Shown: positions 1 to 6,608, counted from the stretch's first letter. The stretch: 18,930 bases of DNA from Bacillota bacterium (GCA_023396045.1 JAEWXD010000003.1:1-18930), one strand, 5' to 3'. The notes: generated from the sequence alone by a model not told the origin. Program-made: numbers and translations.

Positions 1-19
1 AGAAGAAAGGACAAAGAAA

Positions 20-340
20 ATGAAAAACATAGAAGAAAAAATCTTGATGGCAGATGAAGAAATCAAGCAGTTACAAAATAAAAGAAAAAAGCTAATCAGT
101 CAGCAGAAACAGGAAGAACGAAAGAAAAGAGATAGACGCCTTTATGAAAAAGGAGCAGTCTTTGAAAGTATCTTTACTGAAAGCAAGGACTTTAGCAAAG
201 ATGAATTCTATCAGCTAATCACATTCCCCAACATCAAAGAAGAAGTCAATCAAAAAATCCTAAAAATCATAGAGAAGCGAGAACAAAGTGAAAATCAAAA
301 TACAGAAACACAAGAGGAAGAAATGGAAACAGAGGAATAA
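20..340 (+). CDS. DUF3847-like mobile-element protein
   Basis: A 106-residue, highly charged protein, rich in Lys and Glu throughout. Residues 1-45 should form a helix or coiled coil with a basic stretch (KKRDRR) near residue 35. The segment RRLYEKGAVFESIF followed by a short helical C-terminal half matches my memory of DUF3847 proteins. Those are small accessory proteins of unknown biochemical role found in conjugative and mobilisable elements of Bacillota. An AAAGGA ribosome binding site at 6-11 lies 8 bases before the ATG. The acidic tail (EEEMETEE) runs straight into the hairpin cluster that follows the stop codon. No relaxase gene follows here, so this looks like the end of a truncated or decayed element. 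Whatever lies upstream is outside the window. Family assignment is likely; function is unknown. Confidence 0.75.
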   Translation: MKNIEEKILMADEEIKQLQNKRKKLISQQKQEERKKRDRRLYEKGAVFESIFTESKDFSKDEFYQLITFPNIKEEVNQKILKIIEKREQSENQNTETQEEEMETEE

Positions 341-482
341 TCCCTTGTTTACAAGAGCGCACTTATACACCCTAAAGGGTGTGTGCGTTCTCCGAAGGCT
401 CTTAGCAGAGGGCATATCAGCTAACGCTGATACAGGGGAGCTACACTCCCCTACGGAAATACATTTCCTATCCCTTGTGTAC
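341..482. repeat. Hairpin cluster between 12-bp direct repeats (candidate oriT or mobilisation site)
   Basis: This segment starts at the base after the DUF3847 stop codon. TCCCTTGTTTAC (341-352) and TCCCTTGTGTAC (471-482) are direct repeats with 11 of 12 bases equal. Between them lie several inverted repeats: CGCAC/GTGCG (358-362 with 383-387) enclosing ACACCCT-AA-AGGGTGT (367-382); AAGAGC/GCTCTT (353-358 with 398-403); TATCAGC-TAAC-GCTGATA (415-432); AGGGGAG-CTACA-CTCCCCT (434-452); and GGAAAT/ATTTCC (455-468). It is more GC-rich than its surroundings and no convincing gene crosses it. Similar hairpin-dense DNA sits beside mobilisation genes in related elements, so an origin of transfer is my favoured reading; a structured RNA is the alternative. 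Confidence 0.5.
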
Positions 483-492
483 TTCCCAAAAG

Positions 493-521
493 AAATCGGA
501 TAAAAGCTATCCGATTTTTTT
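493..521 (+). terminator. Rho-independent terminator
   Basis: ATCGGATA (495-502) pairs perfectly with TATCCGAT (508-515) across a 5-base loop. Two more A-T pairs can be added at the base, and a run of T follows. It would end transcription from the DUF3847 side before the next gene. Confidence 0.8.
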
Positions 522-572
522 ATTAAGTATGCTATAATAAATATAAATATATTTCTTAAACGAGGTAAGATT

Positions 573-881
573 ATGTATGTTGCTATCGTTCTATTGTTTT
601 TAGTAAGCGCAATTGCATTTGCTCTTGCATTCCTTTTATATAGCAAGCAAAAAATAAGTTTGCTGCACGCCTATCATATGCACCATATAAAGCAAGAAGA
701 TATTCCTGCCTATTGTAAGCATATGGGGATGGGCTTTTGTGTGATGGGAGCAGGTGCTTTATTGAGCGCCATACTTTGTATTGCATTGCAAAATATGCAG
801 GGTATGTTTTTGTTTTTTATTGCCCTTGCCGTGAGTATAATGCTATTTATCCACGCACAAAAATGTTTTCAACACAAATAA
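573..881 (+). CDS. Small membrane protein, DUF3784-like
   Basis: A 102-residue integral membrane protein with three predicted membrane segments, roughly residues 2-22, 50-72 and 77-94. The cytoplasmic loop after the first helix carries HAYHMHHIKQEDIPAYCKHMG, a His-rich variant of the loop seen in DUF3784 proteins, where a helix is followed by a short charged stretch and then a Gly-rich second helix. Function of the family is unknown. A weak ribosome binding site (GAGGT, 562-566) precedes the ATG, and a TATAAT box lies at 533-538 just past the upstream terminator, so the gene is probably a separate unit. It sits between the mobile-element remnant and the ABC-F gene; whether it belongs to either is unclear. 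Confidence 0.65.
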   Translation: MYVAIVLLFLVSAIAFALAFLLYSKQKISLLHAYHMHHIKQEDIPAYCKHMGMGFCVMGAGALLSAILCIALQNMQGMFLFFIALAVSIMLFIHAQKCFQHK

Positions 882-960
882 AACAAACATACAGCTTTTT
901 TATATTTTGTAATGAACAATAGGTAATTATTAAAATTTTATAGTAAATATGCTGTAAATC

Positions 961-988
961 TTGACAATTATCCTATTTCCCTTATACT
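961..988 (+). promoter_or_regulatory. Sigma-A promoter of the ABC-F gene
   Basis: TTGACA (961-966) and TATACT (983-988) are separated by 16 bases. This is a near-consensus housekeeping promoter. The start codon of the ABC-F gene is 177 bases beyond the -10 box, which leaves a long structured leader. Confidence 0.8.
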
Positions 989-1024
989 ATAAGTATAAAA
1001 AACAGAAAGGAACAGTGTGCACTA

Positions 1025-1039
1025 ATGACGAACAGATAA
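1025..1039 (+). CDS. Possible leader peptide MTNR
   Basis: A four-codon ORF (Met-Thr-Asn-Arg-stop) lies in the leader of the ABC-F gene. Its last codons overlap the 5' arm of the first leader hairpin (1034-1041), which is where a stalled ribosome would need to sit to open that hairpin. A GAAAGGA motif at 1005-1011 could be its ribosome binding site, but the 13-base spacing is long. The reading frame is seen in the sequence; translation is inferred. Confidence 0.4.
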   Translation: MTNR

Positions 1040-1157
1040 TCTTTTTGCAAAAAAATATTTGCCCGTAAGGGTTTGTTTTGCATGAGGATTATCTATGAGT
1101 ACAAGGGCACCATTGCTTTTTGTTTTCTTTGTTTATAATCCTTCTTGCAAAAGGAGG
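1034..1157 (+). promoter_or_regulatory. Attenuator-like leader of the ABC-F gene
   Basis: Two pairings exclude one another. In the first, AGATAATC (1034-1041) pairs with GATTATCT (1087-1094), TGCAAAA (1046-1052) with TTTTGCA (1076-1082), and CCC (1062-1064) with GGG (1069-1071). In the second, the 3' arm of the first hairpin pairs downstream: TTTTGCA (1076-1082) with TGCAAAA (1146-1152), and AGGATTAT (1085-1092) with ATAATCCT (1135-1142). The second form ends inside the ribosome binding site AAGGAGG (1151-1157), and seven T residues follow (1158-1164). Ribosome-mediated attenuation is known for antibiotic-resistance ABC-F genes; its use here is inferred. Confidence 0.65.
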
Positions 1158-1164
1158 TTTTTTT

Positions 1165-2652
1165 ATGTTACGAAAAGAATTATTACATGTACAACAGCTA
1201 TCCATGGCTTTTGGCACAAGAGAATTATTCCATATAAACAAGTTCATCATGTTTGAAGGCGATAAGATAGGTTTGGTGGGGCTAAATGGCGCAGGAAAAT
1301 CCACACTGCTTCGTTTGATTGCAGGGGAGCTTACAGCAGATGAAGGCATTATCAAACGGTACTGCACACCAAAGTATTTTTCACAGTTGTCCGGCGAACA
1401 CACAAGCACCGATGCCAACACAAAGGAACTGTCCTTGTTTGGTGTGCAGGCGTTGGTACATCAAAATATCATCAGTGGTGGTGAGAATACAAGGCTTAGG
1501 TTGGCAGAACTGTTTAGTGGAGATACTGCTTTGCTGCTGCTGGATGAACCCACATCTCATTTAGACAAAGAAGGCTTTGCTTATATAGACCAACGCTTGT
1601 CCACCATAGATAGCTTTATTCTGGTAAGCCACGACAGAATATTGTTAGATAAGCATTGCAATATTATCATAGAGATAGCCAATGGTGAGCTGCAAAGCTA
1701 TGAGGGTAACTATACTTCTTATCTTGCACAGAAAGCGCAAGCTATAGAACGTGCGCAGTTTGAGTATGAACAATATACAGAGGAAGTAAAGCGCCTTACC
1801 CTTGCGTATCGTCAAGTGAAAGAAAAAGCAAAAAAATTAGACAAAAAGCCAAAAAATATCACAAACAGCGAAGCGAAAGCAAGAGAGTTTGGGGCTCGTA
1901 TACGCAGCCCACAGGGCAAAGCCAAAAGCATGGAAAAGAGTGCACAAAGTATCCAATCCCGAATAGAGCATTTGGAAGTGAAAGAAAAGCCGCGAGCCAT
2001 CCCTCAAATTCGCCCCGTATTTGCATTGACCGATCCCCCTAAAAATCCCATTATCATGGAGGCAGAGAATTTCTCCTTTGCCTACCCCAATGGAAAAGAA
2101 GTGTTCAAAAATGCAACATTCAGGCTACTGCGCAATTCTCGTACGGTACTGCTTGGCGCAAATGGTGCGGGTAAAACCACGCTTATCCGTTTAATATTGG
2201 CTGGCGAGGTGGTGCGTGTCGTACCCAAAGCCAAAATAGGTTACTTAAAGCAAGATTTATCCGACTTAAAGCTACATAAAACAGTGTTAGAGAATGCCTT
2301 AGAAAACAGTATCCAATCCGAAAGCGTAGTGCGAACCATTTTGGCAAGGTTGCTATTTTCAGCCCAAGATATTCAAAAACCGGTTTCCGTGCTTTCGGGT
2401 GGCGAGCGTGTTCGCTTGGCTTGTGCAAGAATTTTTGTAAGCAACGCCAATGTATTGATATTAGATGAGCCAACCAACTTTTTGGATATTCCGTCCATAG
2501 AGGCCATACAATCTTTACTTGCAGAGTACGAGGGCACAATGATTTTCACTTCCCACGACTCCACCTTTGTAAAAGCCATTGCCACGCATGCGTTGGAATT
2601 GCGTGATAAGCAAATTTTACCTATAGAAATAGATACAATAGAAGCATTGTAA
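1165..2652 (+). CDS. ABC-F ribosome protection ATPase, antibiotic-resistance type
   Basis: A 495-residue soluble protein with two ABC ATPase domains and no membrane segment. Domain 1 has Walker A GLNGAGKST (39-47), signature SGGE (104-107) and Walker B ending in DEPTSHLD (127 on). Domain 2 has GANGAGKTT (331-339), LSGGER (410-415) and DEPTNFLD (434 on). Between them, about residues 190-285, is the charged helical linker that in ABC-F proteins reaches toward the peptidyl-transferase centre. Length, short first domain and linker fit the Msr/Vga/Lsa-like resistance group rather than EttA or Uup, so it probably dislodges macrolide, lincosamide, streptogramin or pleuromutilin drugs from the ribosome. 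The ATG at 1165 is chosen because AAGGAGG lies 7 bases upstream; a TTG 45 bases earlier has no such site and lies inside the leader. The drug range cannot be read from sequence. Confidence 0.88.
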   Translation: MLRKELLHVQQLSMAFGTRELFHINKFIMFEGDKIGLVGLNGAGKSTLLRLIAGELTADEGIIKRYCTPKYFSQLSGEHTSTDANTKELSLFGVQALVHQNIISGGENTRLRLAELFSGDTALLLLDEPTSHLDKEGFAYIDQRLSTIDSFILVSHDRILLDKHCNIIIEIANGELQSYEGNYTSYLAQKAQAIERAQFEYEQYTEEVKRLTLAYRQVKEKAKKLDKKPKNITNSEAKAREFGARIRSPQGKAKSMEKSAQSIQSRIEHLEVKEKPRAIPQIRPVFALTDPPKNPIIMEAENFSFAYPNGKEVFKNATFRLLRNSRTVLLGANGAGKTTLIRLILAGEVVRVVPKAKIGYLKQDLSDLKLHKTVLENALENSIQSESVVRTILARLLFSAQDIQKPVSVLSGGERVRLACARIFVSNANVLILDEPTNFLDIPSIEAIQSLLAEYEGTMIFTSHDSTFVKAIATHALELRDKQILPIEIDTIEAL

Positions 2653-2661
2653 AGCATACAA

Positions 2662-2691
2662 AAAGGCGACGGTTTATTCCGTCGCCTTTAG
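2662..2691 (+). terminator. Terminator of the ABC-F gene
   Basis: AAAGGCGACGG (2662-2672) pairs perfectly with CCGTCGCCTTT (2679-2689) across a 6-base loop, 9 bases after the stop codon. The T-tract is short but the 11-bp stem is GC-rich. Confidence 0.85.
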
Positions 2692-2738
2692 ATAATGAAA
2701 ATGATATATCAAAACTAAACATAAAATTTTGTACTTTC

Positions 2739-2765
2739 TTTTGTGCCTGATTTTCAAGCACAAAA
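2739..2765. repeat. Inverted repeat between converging genes
   Basis: TTTTGTGC (2739-2746) and GCACAAAA (2758-2765) form an 8-bp stem with an 11-base loop. It lies between the ends of the converging ABC-F and DUF3795-like genes. No clear T-tract follows on either strand, so a terminator role is uncertain. Confidence 0.4.
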
Positions 2766-2808
2766 AATATTTGCAGCCGATTAGAAGCTGTTTCCATACA
2801 GAAATGGT

Positions 2809-3090
2809 TTATTCTTTATTAGCGCTATAGGCCTTGCACTTATGTGCTTGGCACATACGTACATAGGCTTGCTTATGGTTCTCTGTTTCTTCATAAAATT
2901 CCTGTATCATGGTGCAAGCAAACTGCGGGCAGCTACCACAACAATCCACATTGCGTTCGTTGCAGCATTTTACAATGGGGCAGAGGGTTTCCTCTGCCCA
3001 AATGGTTGCCTTGCAAGTGGGGCAAACCAAGGTTTTATAGTCTATACAGTCTGGGCAATAGCAACCACAAAAGGCAGTCATCTGGTTCAT
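2809..3090 (-). CDS. Cysteine-rich DUF3795-like protein
   Basis: A 93-residue protein with 15 cysteines. The order CGCYCPDC (8-15), CPTC (23-26), C37, KCC (41-43), CCGSCPQFAC (50-59) and a C-terminal CQAHKC (80-85) fits DUF3795 proteins, which are thought to bind metal, probably zinc, through paired cysteines. Biochemical function is unknown. There is no signal peptide, so it should be cytoplasmic. It starts 12 bases after the stop codon of the XRE/membrane regulator gene, which indicates co-transcription; the local ribosome binding site is weak (AGAGAA), so coupling to the upstream gene is possible. A Met four codons in is an alternative start. Confidence 0.72.
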   Translation of the reverse strand: MNQMTAFCGCYCPDCIDYKTLVCPTCKATIWAEETLCPIVKCCNERNVDCCGSCPQFACTMIQEFYEETENHKQAYVRMCQAHKCKAYSANKE

Positions 3091-3102
3091 AAGGTTCTCT
3101 GT

Positions 3103-3612
3103 TTAATGTGTTTTTCCGGTAATATAAATTCCAAAGCCGGCGGTTATCAGCAGTAGGGGGGCAAGCCGTACAAACAGCCATTCGGCAATATGCAGACTAA
3201 CGCCCATGTAGGCTGTTTCGGCTTTGCTGTAATCCCAAGCAAAATAGGGGCTGGGGAATAGCAACAGTAGTAAGCACACACAAAGCAACAGTAAAAACAG
3301 TGCAATACAAAAATAGTGCCATGTTTTTCTTTGGTGTTTTTTTCTTTGTGCCAGTGTAGCGTTGATTCGCTCCAGCTTTTCACTCAGTAAAGCAATGGTA
3401 TCGGGGGATTCTTCTTGCAGTGTTTCGCCAAGCAAAGTGCTTACGGGGCTTTGTAAAATATTGGCTAAGCAAAGAAGCATTTCAGCGTCGGGTACAGAGA
3501 GCCCATTTTCCCATTTGGAAATGGTTTGTCTTACCACATGGCATTGTTCTGCCAGCTCCTCTTGGCTAAGCCCGTGGGCTAATCGCAGTTTTTTAATGTT
3601 TTCATTTAGCAT
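3103..3612 (-). CDS. XRE-family regulator with C-terminal membrane segments
   Basis: A 169-residue protein. Residues 1-65 form a Cro/cI-type helix-turn-helix domain: LSQEELAEQ is the first helix of the motif and VRQTISKWENG the recognition helix. A charged linker (about 66-95, ending in QRKKHQRK) leads to two hydrophobic segments, about 98-118 and 141-163, so the protein should be anchored in the membrane with the DNA-binding domain in the cytoplasm. This layout is common in Clostridia; the signal sensed is unknown. A strong AAGGAGG (complement of 3621-3627) lies 8 bases before the ATG. An inverted repeat just upstream may be its own operator. The DUF3795-like gene follows in the same direction. 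Confidence 0.85.
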   Translation of the reverse strand: MLNENIKKLRLAHGLSQEELAEQCHVVRQTISKWENGLSVPDAEMLLCLANILQSPVSTLLGETLQEESPDTIALLSEKLERINATLAQRKKHQRKTWHYFCIALFLLLLCVCLLLLLFPSPYFAWDYSKAETAYMGVSLHIAEWLFVRLAPLLLITAGFGIYITGKTH

Positions 3613-3625
3613 AGTTTATACCTCC

Positions 3626-3644
3626 TTATACTGGTATTGTATAA
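3626..3644. promoter_or_regulatory. Inverted repeat upstream of the XRE gene (possible operator)
   Basis: TTATAC (3626-3631) and GTATAA (3639-3644) flank 7 bases, directly before the XRE ribosome binding site. On the minus strand the region also gives a TACAAT-like -10 box. Auto-repressing XRE regulators often have such sites; this one is a guess from position. Confidence 0.35.
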
Positions 3645-3653
3645 GCGCCGGCC

Positions 3654-3670
3654 CGTTGCTGCAAGCAACG
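3654..3670 (-). repeat. Hairpin after the GNAT gene
   Basis: CGTTGCT (3654-3660) and AGCAACG (3664-3670) form a 7-bp stem with a 3-base loop in the 84-base gap between the GNAT and XRE genes. GC-rich DNA, not a T-tract, follows on the minus strand. It may partly separate the two transcription units or protect the message end. Confidence 0.35.
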
Positions 3671-3696
3671 CAAATGCACATAGAAAGAGAAGCGTG

Positions 3697-4164
3697 TTAC
3701 CTTTTTACGAATACCTTCATACCCCATTCATCCATGCCGCATTCTACAAAACCCAAGCGCTTCCAAAAGCGTATGGAGGCAGGCTTTGTGCTGTTGAGTG
3801 CATAATAGCGTGCGCCATCCTTGCCTGTATATTGCATGAGTGCCATAAAGCATTGCATGCCCTTGCCCTTGTTGCGATAGGGCGCAAATATCCAATAATC
3901 CAATATAAAGCATTTGCCGTCTTCGCTTTGGTAGGTGGTGTATTGGCAAGCCCCTATACGCACACCATTCTCTACAAAATAGAGCATGTGGTGCTTGTCC
4001 GTTTCTCTTTGCATGTGGGCTTCCAGTATATCTCTATACTCTCTGCCTGCAAAATATGCCAATTCTTCTGCGTCGCATATGATTTCGTCTTGTGTAAGGT
4101 ATTGCAAATGCAAAGCCCAAAAAGCTTGTACATCACAAAGCGCAATTTCTTGCAGTTCTATCAT
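3697..4164 (-). CDS. GNAT-family N-acetyltransferase
   Basis: A 155-residue protein with the GNAT layout. The acetyl-CoA binding motif A is seen as ILDYWIFAPYRNKGKGMQCF (87-106), where the R-N-K-G-K-G loop binds the pyrophosphate. Motif B follows as ALNSTKPASIRFWKRLGFVE (122-141), with the usual Asn and the FWKRLGF ending. The substrate is unknown. Its ATG overlaps the stop of the Ogt gene in an ATGA sequence, so the two proteins are probably made from one message by translational coupling. The ribosome binding site AAAGGGA lies inside the end of the Ogt gene. Pairing with a DNA repair enzyme does not by itself show a shared function. Confidence 0.85.
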   Translation of the reverse strand: MIELQEIALCDVQAFWALHLQYLTQDEIICDAEELAYFAGREYRDILEAHMQRETDKHHMLYFVENGVRIGACQYTTYQSEDGKCFILDYWIFAPYRNKGKGMQCFMALMQYTGKDGARYYALNSTKPASIRFWKRLGFVECGMDEWGMKVFVKR

Positions 4165-4619
4165 TTGTGTTCCCTTTCCAGCTGCAGCAAGGCTTGCTTG
4201 ATTTCCAATCCTCCTGCATAGCCCACCAGTTTGCCATTTGCACCTATTACTCTATGGCAAGGCACAATGATGGAAATAGGGTTTTGGTTATTGGCATGGC
4301 CAACGGCACGGCAAGCGAGCGGCTTGCCTATGGCTTGGGCAATCTCTTTATAACTTCTGGTTTCGCCATAGGGAATGGCTTGCAAGGCAGTCCATACTTT
4401 TTGCTGAAATTCCGTACCTTGTAAAGCAATAGGCACGTTAAAATGCTTGCGCTTGCCTTGCAAATATTCGCTTAATTGTGTAAAAACCCTGTCGCTAAAT
4501 GCAGATCTTTTCCCTTCGGTGGTTTGTGCTGCACAATAATCTACACCAAAGAGAACATTTTCTTTGTAGCAGATTTGTATACAACCCAAGGGGCTTTGGT
4601 AGCAGGCAATTTGTTTCAT
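4161..4619 (-). CDS. ogt: Methylated-DNA--protein-cysteine methyltransferase
   Basis: A 152-residue suicide enzyme that takes the methyl group from O6-methylguanine (and O4-methylthymine) onto its own cysteine. The active-site motif PCHRVIG is at 120-126 with C121 as acceptor. The DNA-binding helix with its arginine finger is present (CRAVGHANNQNP, R104), as are the preceding KVWTALQAIPYGETRSY (74-90) and the C-terminal GYAGGLEIKQALL (133-145). The size fits the Ogt class without an Ada domain. The ATG at 4619 is chosen because AAGGAG lies 7 bases upstream; the in-frame GTG at 4625 almost touches that site. It is the first gene of the Ogt-GNAT pair. Confidence 0.93.
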   Translation of the reverse strand: MKQIACYQSPLGCIQICYKENVLFGVDYCAAQTTEGKRSAFSDRVFTQLSEYLQGKRKHFNVPIALQGTEFQQKVWTALQAIPYGETRSYKEIAQAIGKPLACRAVGHANNQNPISIIVPCHRVIGANGKLVGYAGGLEIKQALLQLEREHK

Positions 4620-4691
4620 AGGCACACTCCTTCTTTCTATTGTAGCATAAACAGGAACAATGTGTACTTTATTCTCGTTCTATCTATGTGT

Positions 4692-4710
4692 TATAATATA
4701 TTTAGGAGGG
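4692..4710 (+). promoter_or_regulatory. -10 box and ribosome binding site of the secreted protein gene
   Basis: A TATAAT box (4692-4697) lies seven bases before AGGAGGG (4704-4710). Transcription would start only a few bases before or within the ribosome binding site, giving a very short leader. No good -35 box was found at the right distance. Confidence 0.45.
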
Positions 4711-4714
4711 CATT

Positions 4715-5737
4715 ATGAAAAGAATATTATCATTATTGTTATTATTGGTGCTTAGCACAAGCATTGTGTGTGCAAGTGCAAACGAATATGCAGAATTAAA
4801 ACCCATACCCCATAGGTATCGCGGCGAGGCATTGCGTGATAGATTGATTACCATTGCCAACAGCCAAATAGATTATGTGCAAGCCTATAACGGTTCCACC
4901 ATTTATCACCATATTATGTACCCTAATTTACAACGTACCGACTATAAGTACGATGTACCTTGGAATACACTTTTCTTTGCATGGGTGTTTAAAACAGCCG
5001 GTATTTATACCCCTACCTTTGATAAATACCTTGCGTATAGCAAAAATACCTTGCGTAACCGTTTTATTTGTGCCGGCAACACCGAGGGCGAACTGGCCTA
5101 TGCCTATTTTGACCCCGGTTATATTTACGATGCACAGCCTGGCGACATTGTGTTTTTAGACCGTTTCCGTAGAGAAAAGGATGACTATAACAACCTTTTA
5201 AATCAAAAAAAGATCAGCCAAATTGCCCTGATTACTGCCAAAACCAACGGCGCAATCACGGTTGTTTCTCCCTATTTTCAAAAAAAGGTTTGGACAGGCA
5301 ACCTCAACACCAAACAAAATTTGCACAACCCCTATAAAATCATGGGCTTTGGCGTGTTGGATGCCAAACCGAGCAAAGAAACTGTAAACGATCTCCCCAT
5401 GCCCCTTATTGCTTATGAAAAAGAAACGGGCAGGCAAATGATTGTGTACTACATTTACCAAGACGGCACGGCCCTTACCAGTAATGGCGAGCGCAACATT
5501 GCCGATTTCTTGCTTGCAACCAAGCCTGTGGATACCAAAATGAGCCGTAAAATGCGTTTTAAACTATATCCCACTGCCCAAAGCAAAGAAAGCTTTGGCA
5601 TATTGCCGGATATGACGGAAATGAAAATTTTAGGCACAGAAAACGGCAGAACACAAATTGTATTGCCATGGAATTTAAAAGACGGCAAAGCAGAATTCCC
5701 CATTTACACTGTTGCTTGGGTAGAAGGTTTAGAATAG
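4715..5737 (+). CDS. Secreted CHAP/NlpC-like protein, probably catalytically inactive
   Basis: A 340-residue protein with a Sec signal peptide (MKRILSLLLLLVL, cleavage near ASA-NEY, residues 20-23). Residues 40-215 resemble the CHAP/NlpC-like amidase domain of Clostridia in order: a helix with IANSQIDY, then VPWNTLFFAWVFKTAGI (81-97), then QPGDIVFLD (141-149) and ISQIALIT (167-174). In active relatives the first block reads PWCAxFVSW and the last HVGIV; here the Cys position is Asn84 and the His position Gln169. Residues 225-340 form a separate C-terminal domain I do not recognise. A role as a non-catalytic cell-wall-binding or scaffold protein is inferred. It is alone in front of the PHP gene, 61 bases apart. 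Confidence 0.6.
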   Translation: MKRILSLLLLLVLSTSIVCASANEYAELKPIPHRYRGEALRDRLITIANSQIDYVQAYNGSTIYHHIMYPNLQRTDYKYDVPWNTLFFAWVFKTAGIYTPTFDKYLAYSKNTLRNRFICAGNTEGELAYAYFDPGYIYDAQPGDIVFLDRFRREKDDYNNLLNQKKISQIALITAKTNGAITVVSPYFQKKVWTGNLNTKQNLHNPYKIMGFGVLDAKPSKETVNDLPMPLIAYEKETGRQMIVYYIYQDGTALTSNGERNIADFLLATKPVDTKMSRKMRFKLYPTAQSKESFGILPDMTEMKILGTENGRTQIVLPWNLKDGKAEFPIYTVAWVEGLE

Positions 5738-5798
5738 AAGGCTTAGAATAAAGGGCTTTGTATAGCACATTTACAACTTGATAGCGCAGGAGGTTAGC

Positions 5799-6608
5799 AT
5801 GAATGCAGATTTTCATTGCCATAGCACTTATTCAGACGGATCTTGCACAGTAAGGGAAATTATTTCTTTTGCAAAGCAACAAGGCTTACACGCCTTGGCG
5901 CTTACGGATCACGACACTACCGCAGGCTACTTAAAAATCAAAGCCTTGGCAGGCAATATAGAAATTGTGCCGGCGATGGAGATTACGACCTGCGACCATG
6001 CAAGCAATACAGGCATACACATTTTATGTTACTACCCTCATAGTAAAGCCTTGGAAATAGGGCGCAAAACAGTGCAAAATCGCCAACAAGCAAAAGTGAA
6101 TTGTATACAAAAGCTAAGCGAAAAATATCCTATCACGGTGGATTATGTTACCGGCTTGCAAGGCGAAAGCGTGTGTATACACCAACCCCATATTCTAAAA
6201 GCGTTGTGCCAAATGGGCTACTGCGCCATGGGCGATAAAGCCTTTAAAGATTCTATTTTCAAAAATGCAATGTACTTAGAAAATTATGCGCTTCCCAACA
6301 CTTGGGATGTTTGCAAGTGCATTGCAGAAGAAGGGGGTATAGCTGTTATGGCACACCCCGGTGAAAACAATGCCATACCTGTGGCTTGGAAATTAGCCCG
6401 GGCAGGCTTATTGCATGGTTTAGAATGTTACCACCCACGCAATAGTGAGCAAGTAAAACAAGATGCCTTGCAAATTTGTGCGCAATATAAGCTGCTGGCC
6501 ACCGGTGGTACAGACTTTCATGGTGCGTATGGTTCTAACCCCAACCCTTTAGGCACCTACCTTTGCCCGGAAGCAAGTGCCAACAGTATACTTGCCTATC
6601 AAAAATAA
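5799..6608 (+). CDS. PHP-domain metal-dependent phosphoesterase
   Basis: A 269-residue cytoplasmic protein of the PHP family, in the TrpH/YciV-like group. The metal ligands are in the expected order: HCH (H6, H8), D13, DHD (37-39), E61, H74, HPGE (H186), ECYHP in the middle of the C-terminal half, and TDFHG (D239, H241). Known members remove phosphates from 3',5'-bisphosphonucleotides or trim RNA 5' ends; the substrate here is not known. The ATG at 5799 is chosen over an in-frame TTG 21 bases earlier because AGGAGG (5788-5793) lies 5 bases upstream. A terminator follows the gene. Confidence 0.88.
   Translation: MNADFHCHSTYSDGSCTVREIISFAKQQGLHALALTDHDTTAGYLKIKALAGNIEIVPAMEITTCDHASNTGIHILCYYPHSKALEIGRKTVQNRQQAKVNCIQKLSEKYPITVDYVTGLQGESVCIHQPHILKALCQMGYCAMGDKAFKDSIFKNAMYLENYALPNTWDVCKCIAEEGGIAVMAHPGENNAIPVAWKLARAGLLHGLECYHPRNSEQVKQDALQICAQYKLLATGGTDFHGAYGSNPNPLGTYLCPEASANSILAYQK

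Noticed and set aside
341..482. CRISPR array
   Set aside because: The inverted repeats differ in sequence and there is no unit repeated at regular spacing; only one pair of direct repeats exists.
260..646. Minus-strand ORF of 128 codons across the hairpin cluster
   Set aside because: It is antisense to the DUF3847 end and the DUF3784-like gene, crosses a terminator, and has no ribosome binding site.
1120..1164. TTG start for the ABC-F gene
   Set aside because: It would translate the leader hairpin and the real ribosome binding site; ATG at 1165 has AAGGAGG at 7 bases.
2739..2765. Terminator of the DUF3795-like gene
   Set aside because: The stem is good but no T-tract follows on the minus strand, so it is listed only as an inverted repeat.
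3637..4221. Plus-strand ORF of 194 codons
   Set aside because: It lies antisense to the GNAT gene, which has clear acetyl-CoA motifs and a coupled start; the plus-strand product has no recognisable domain.
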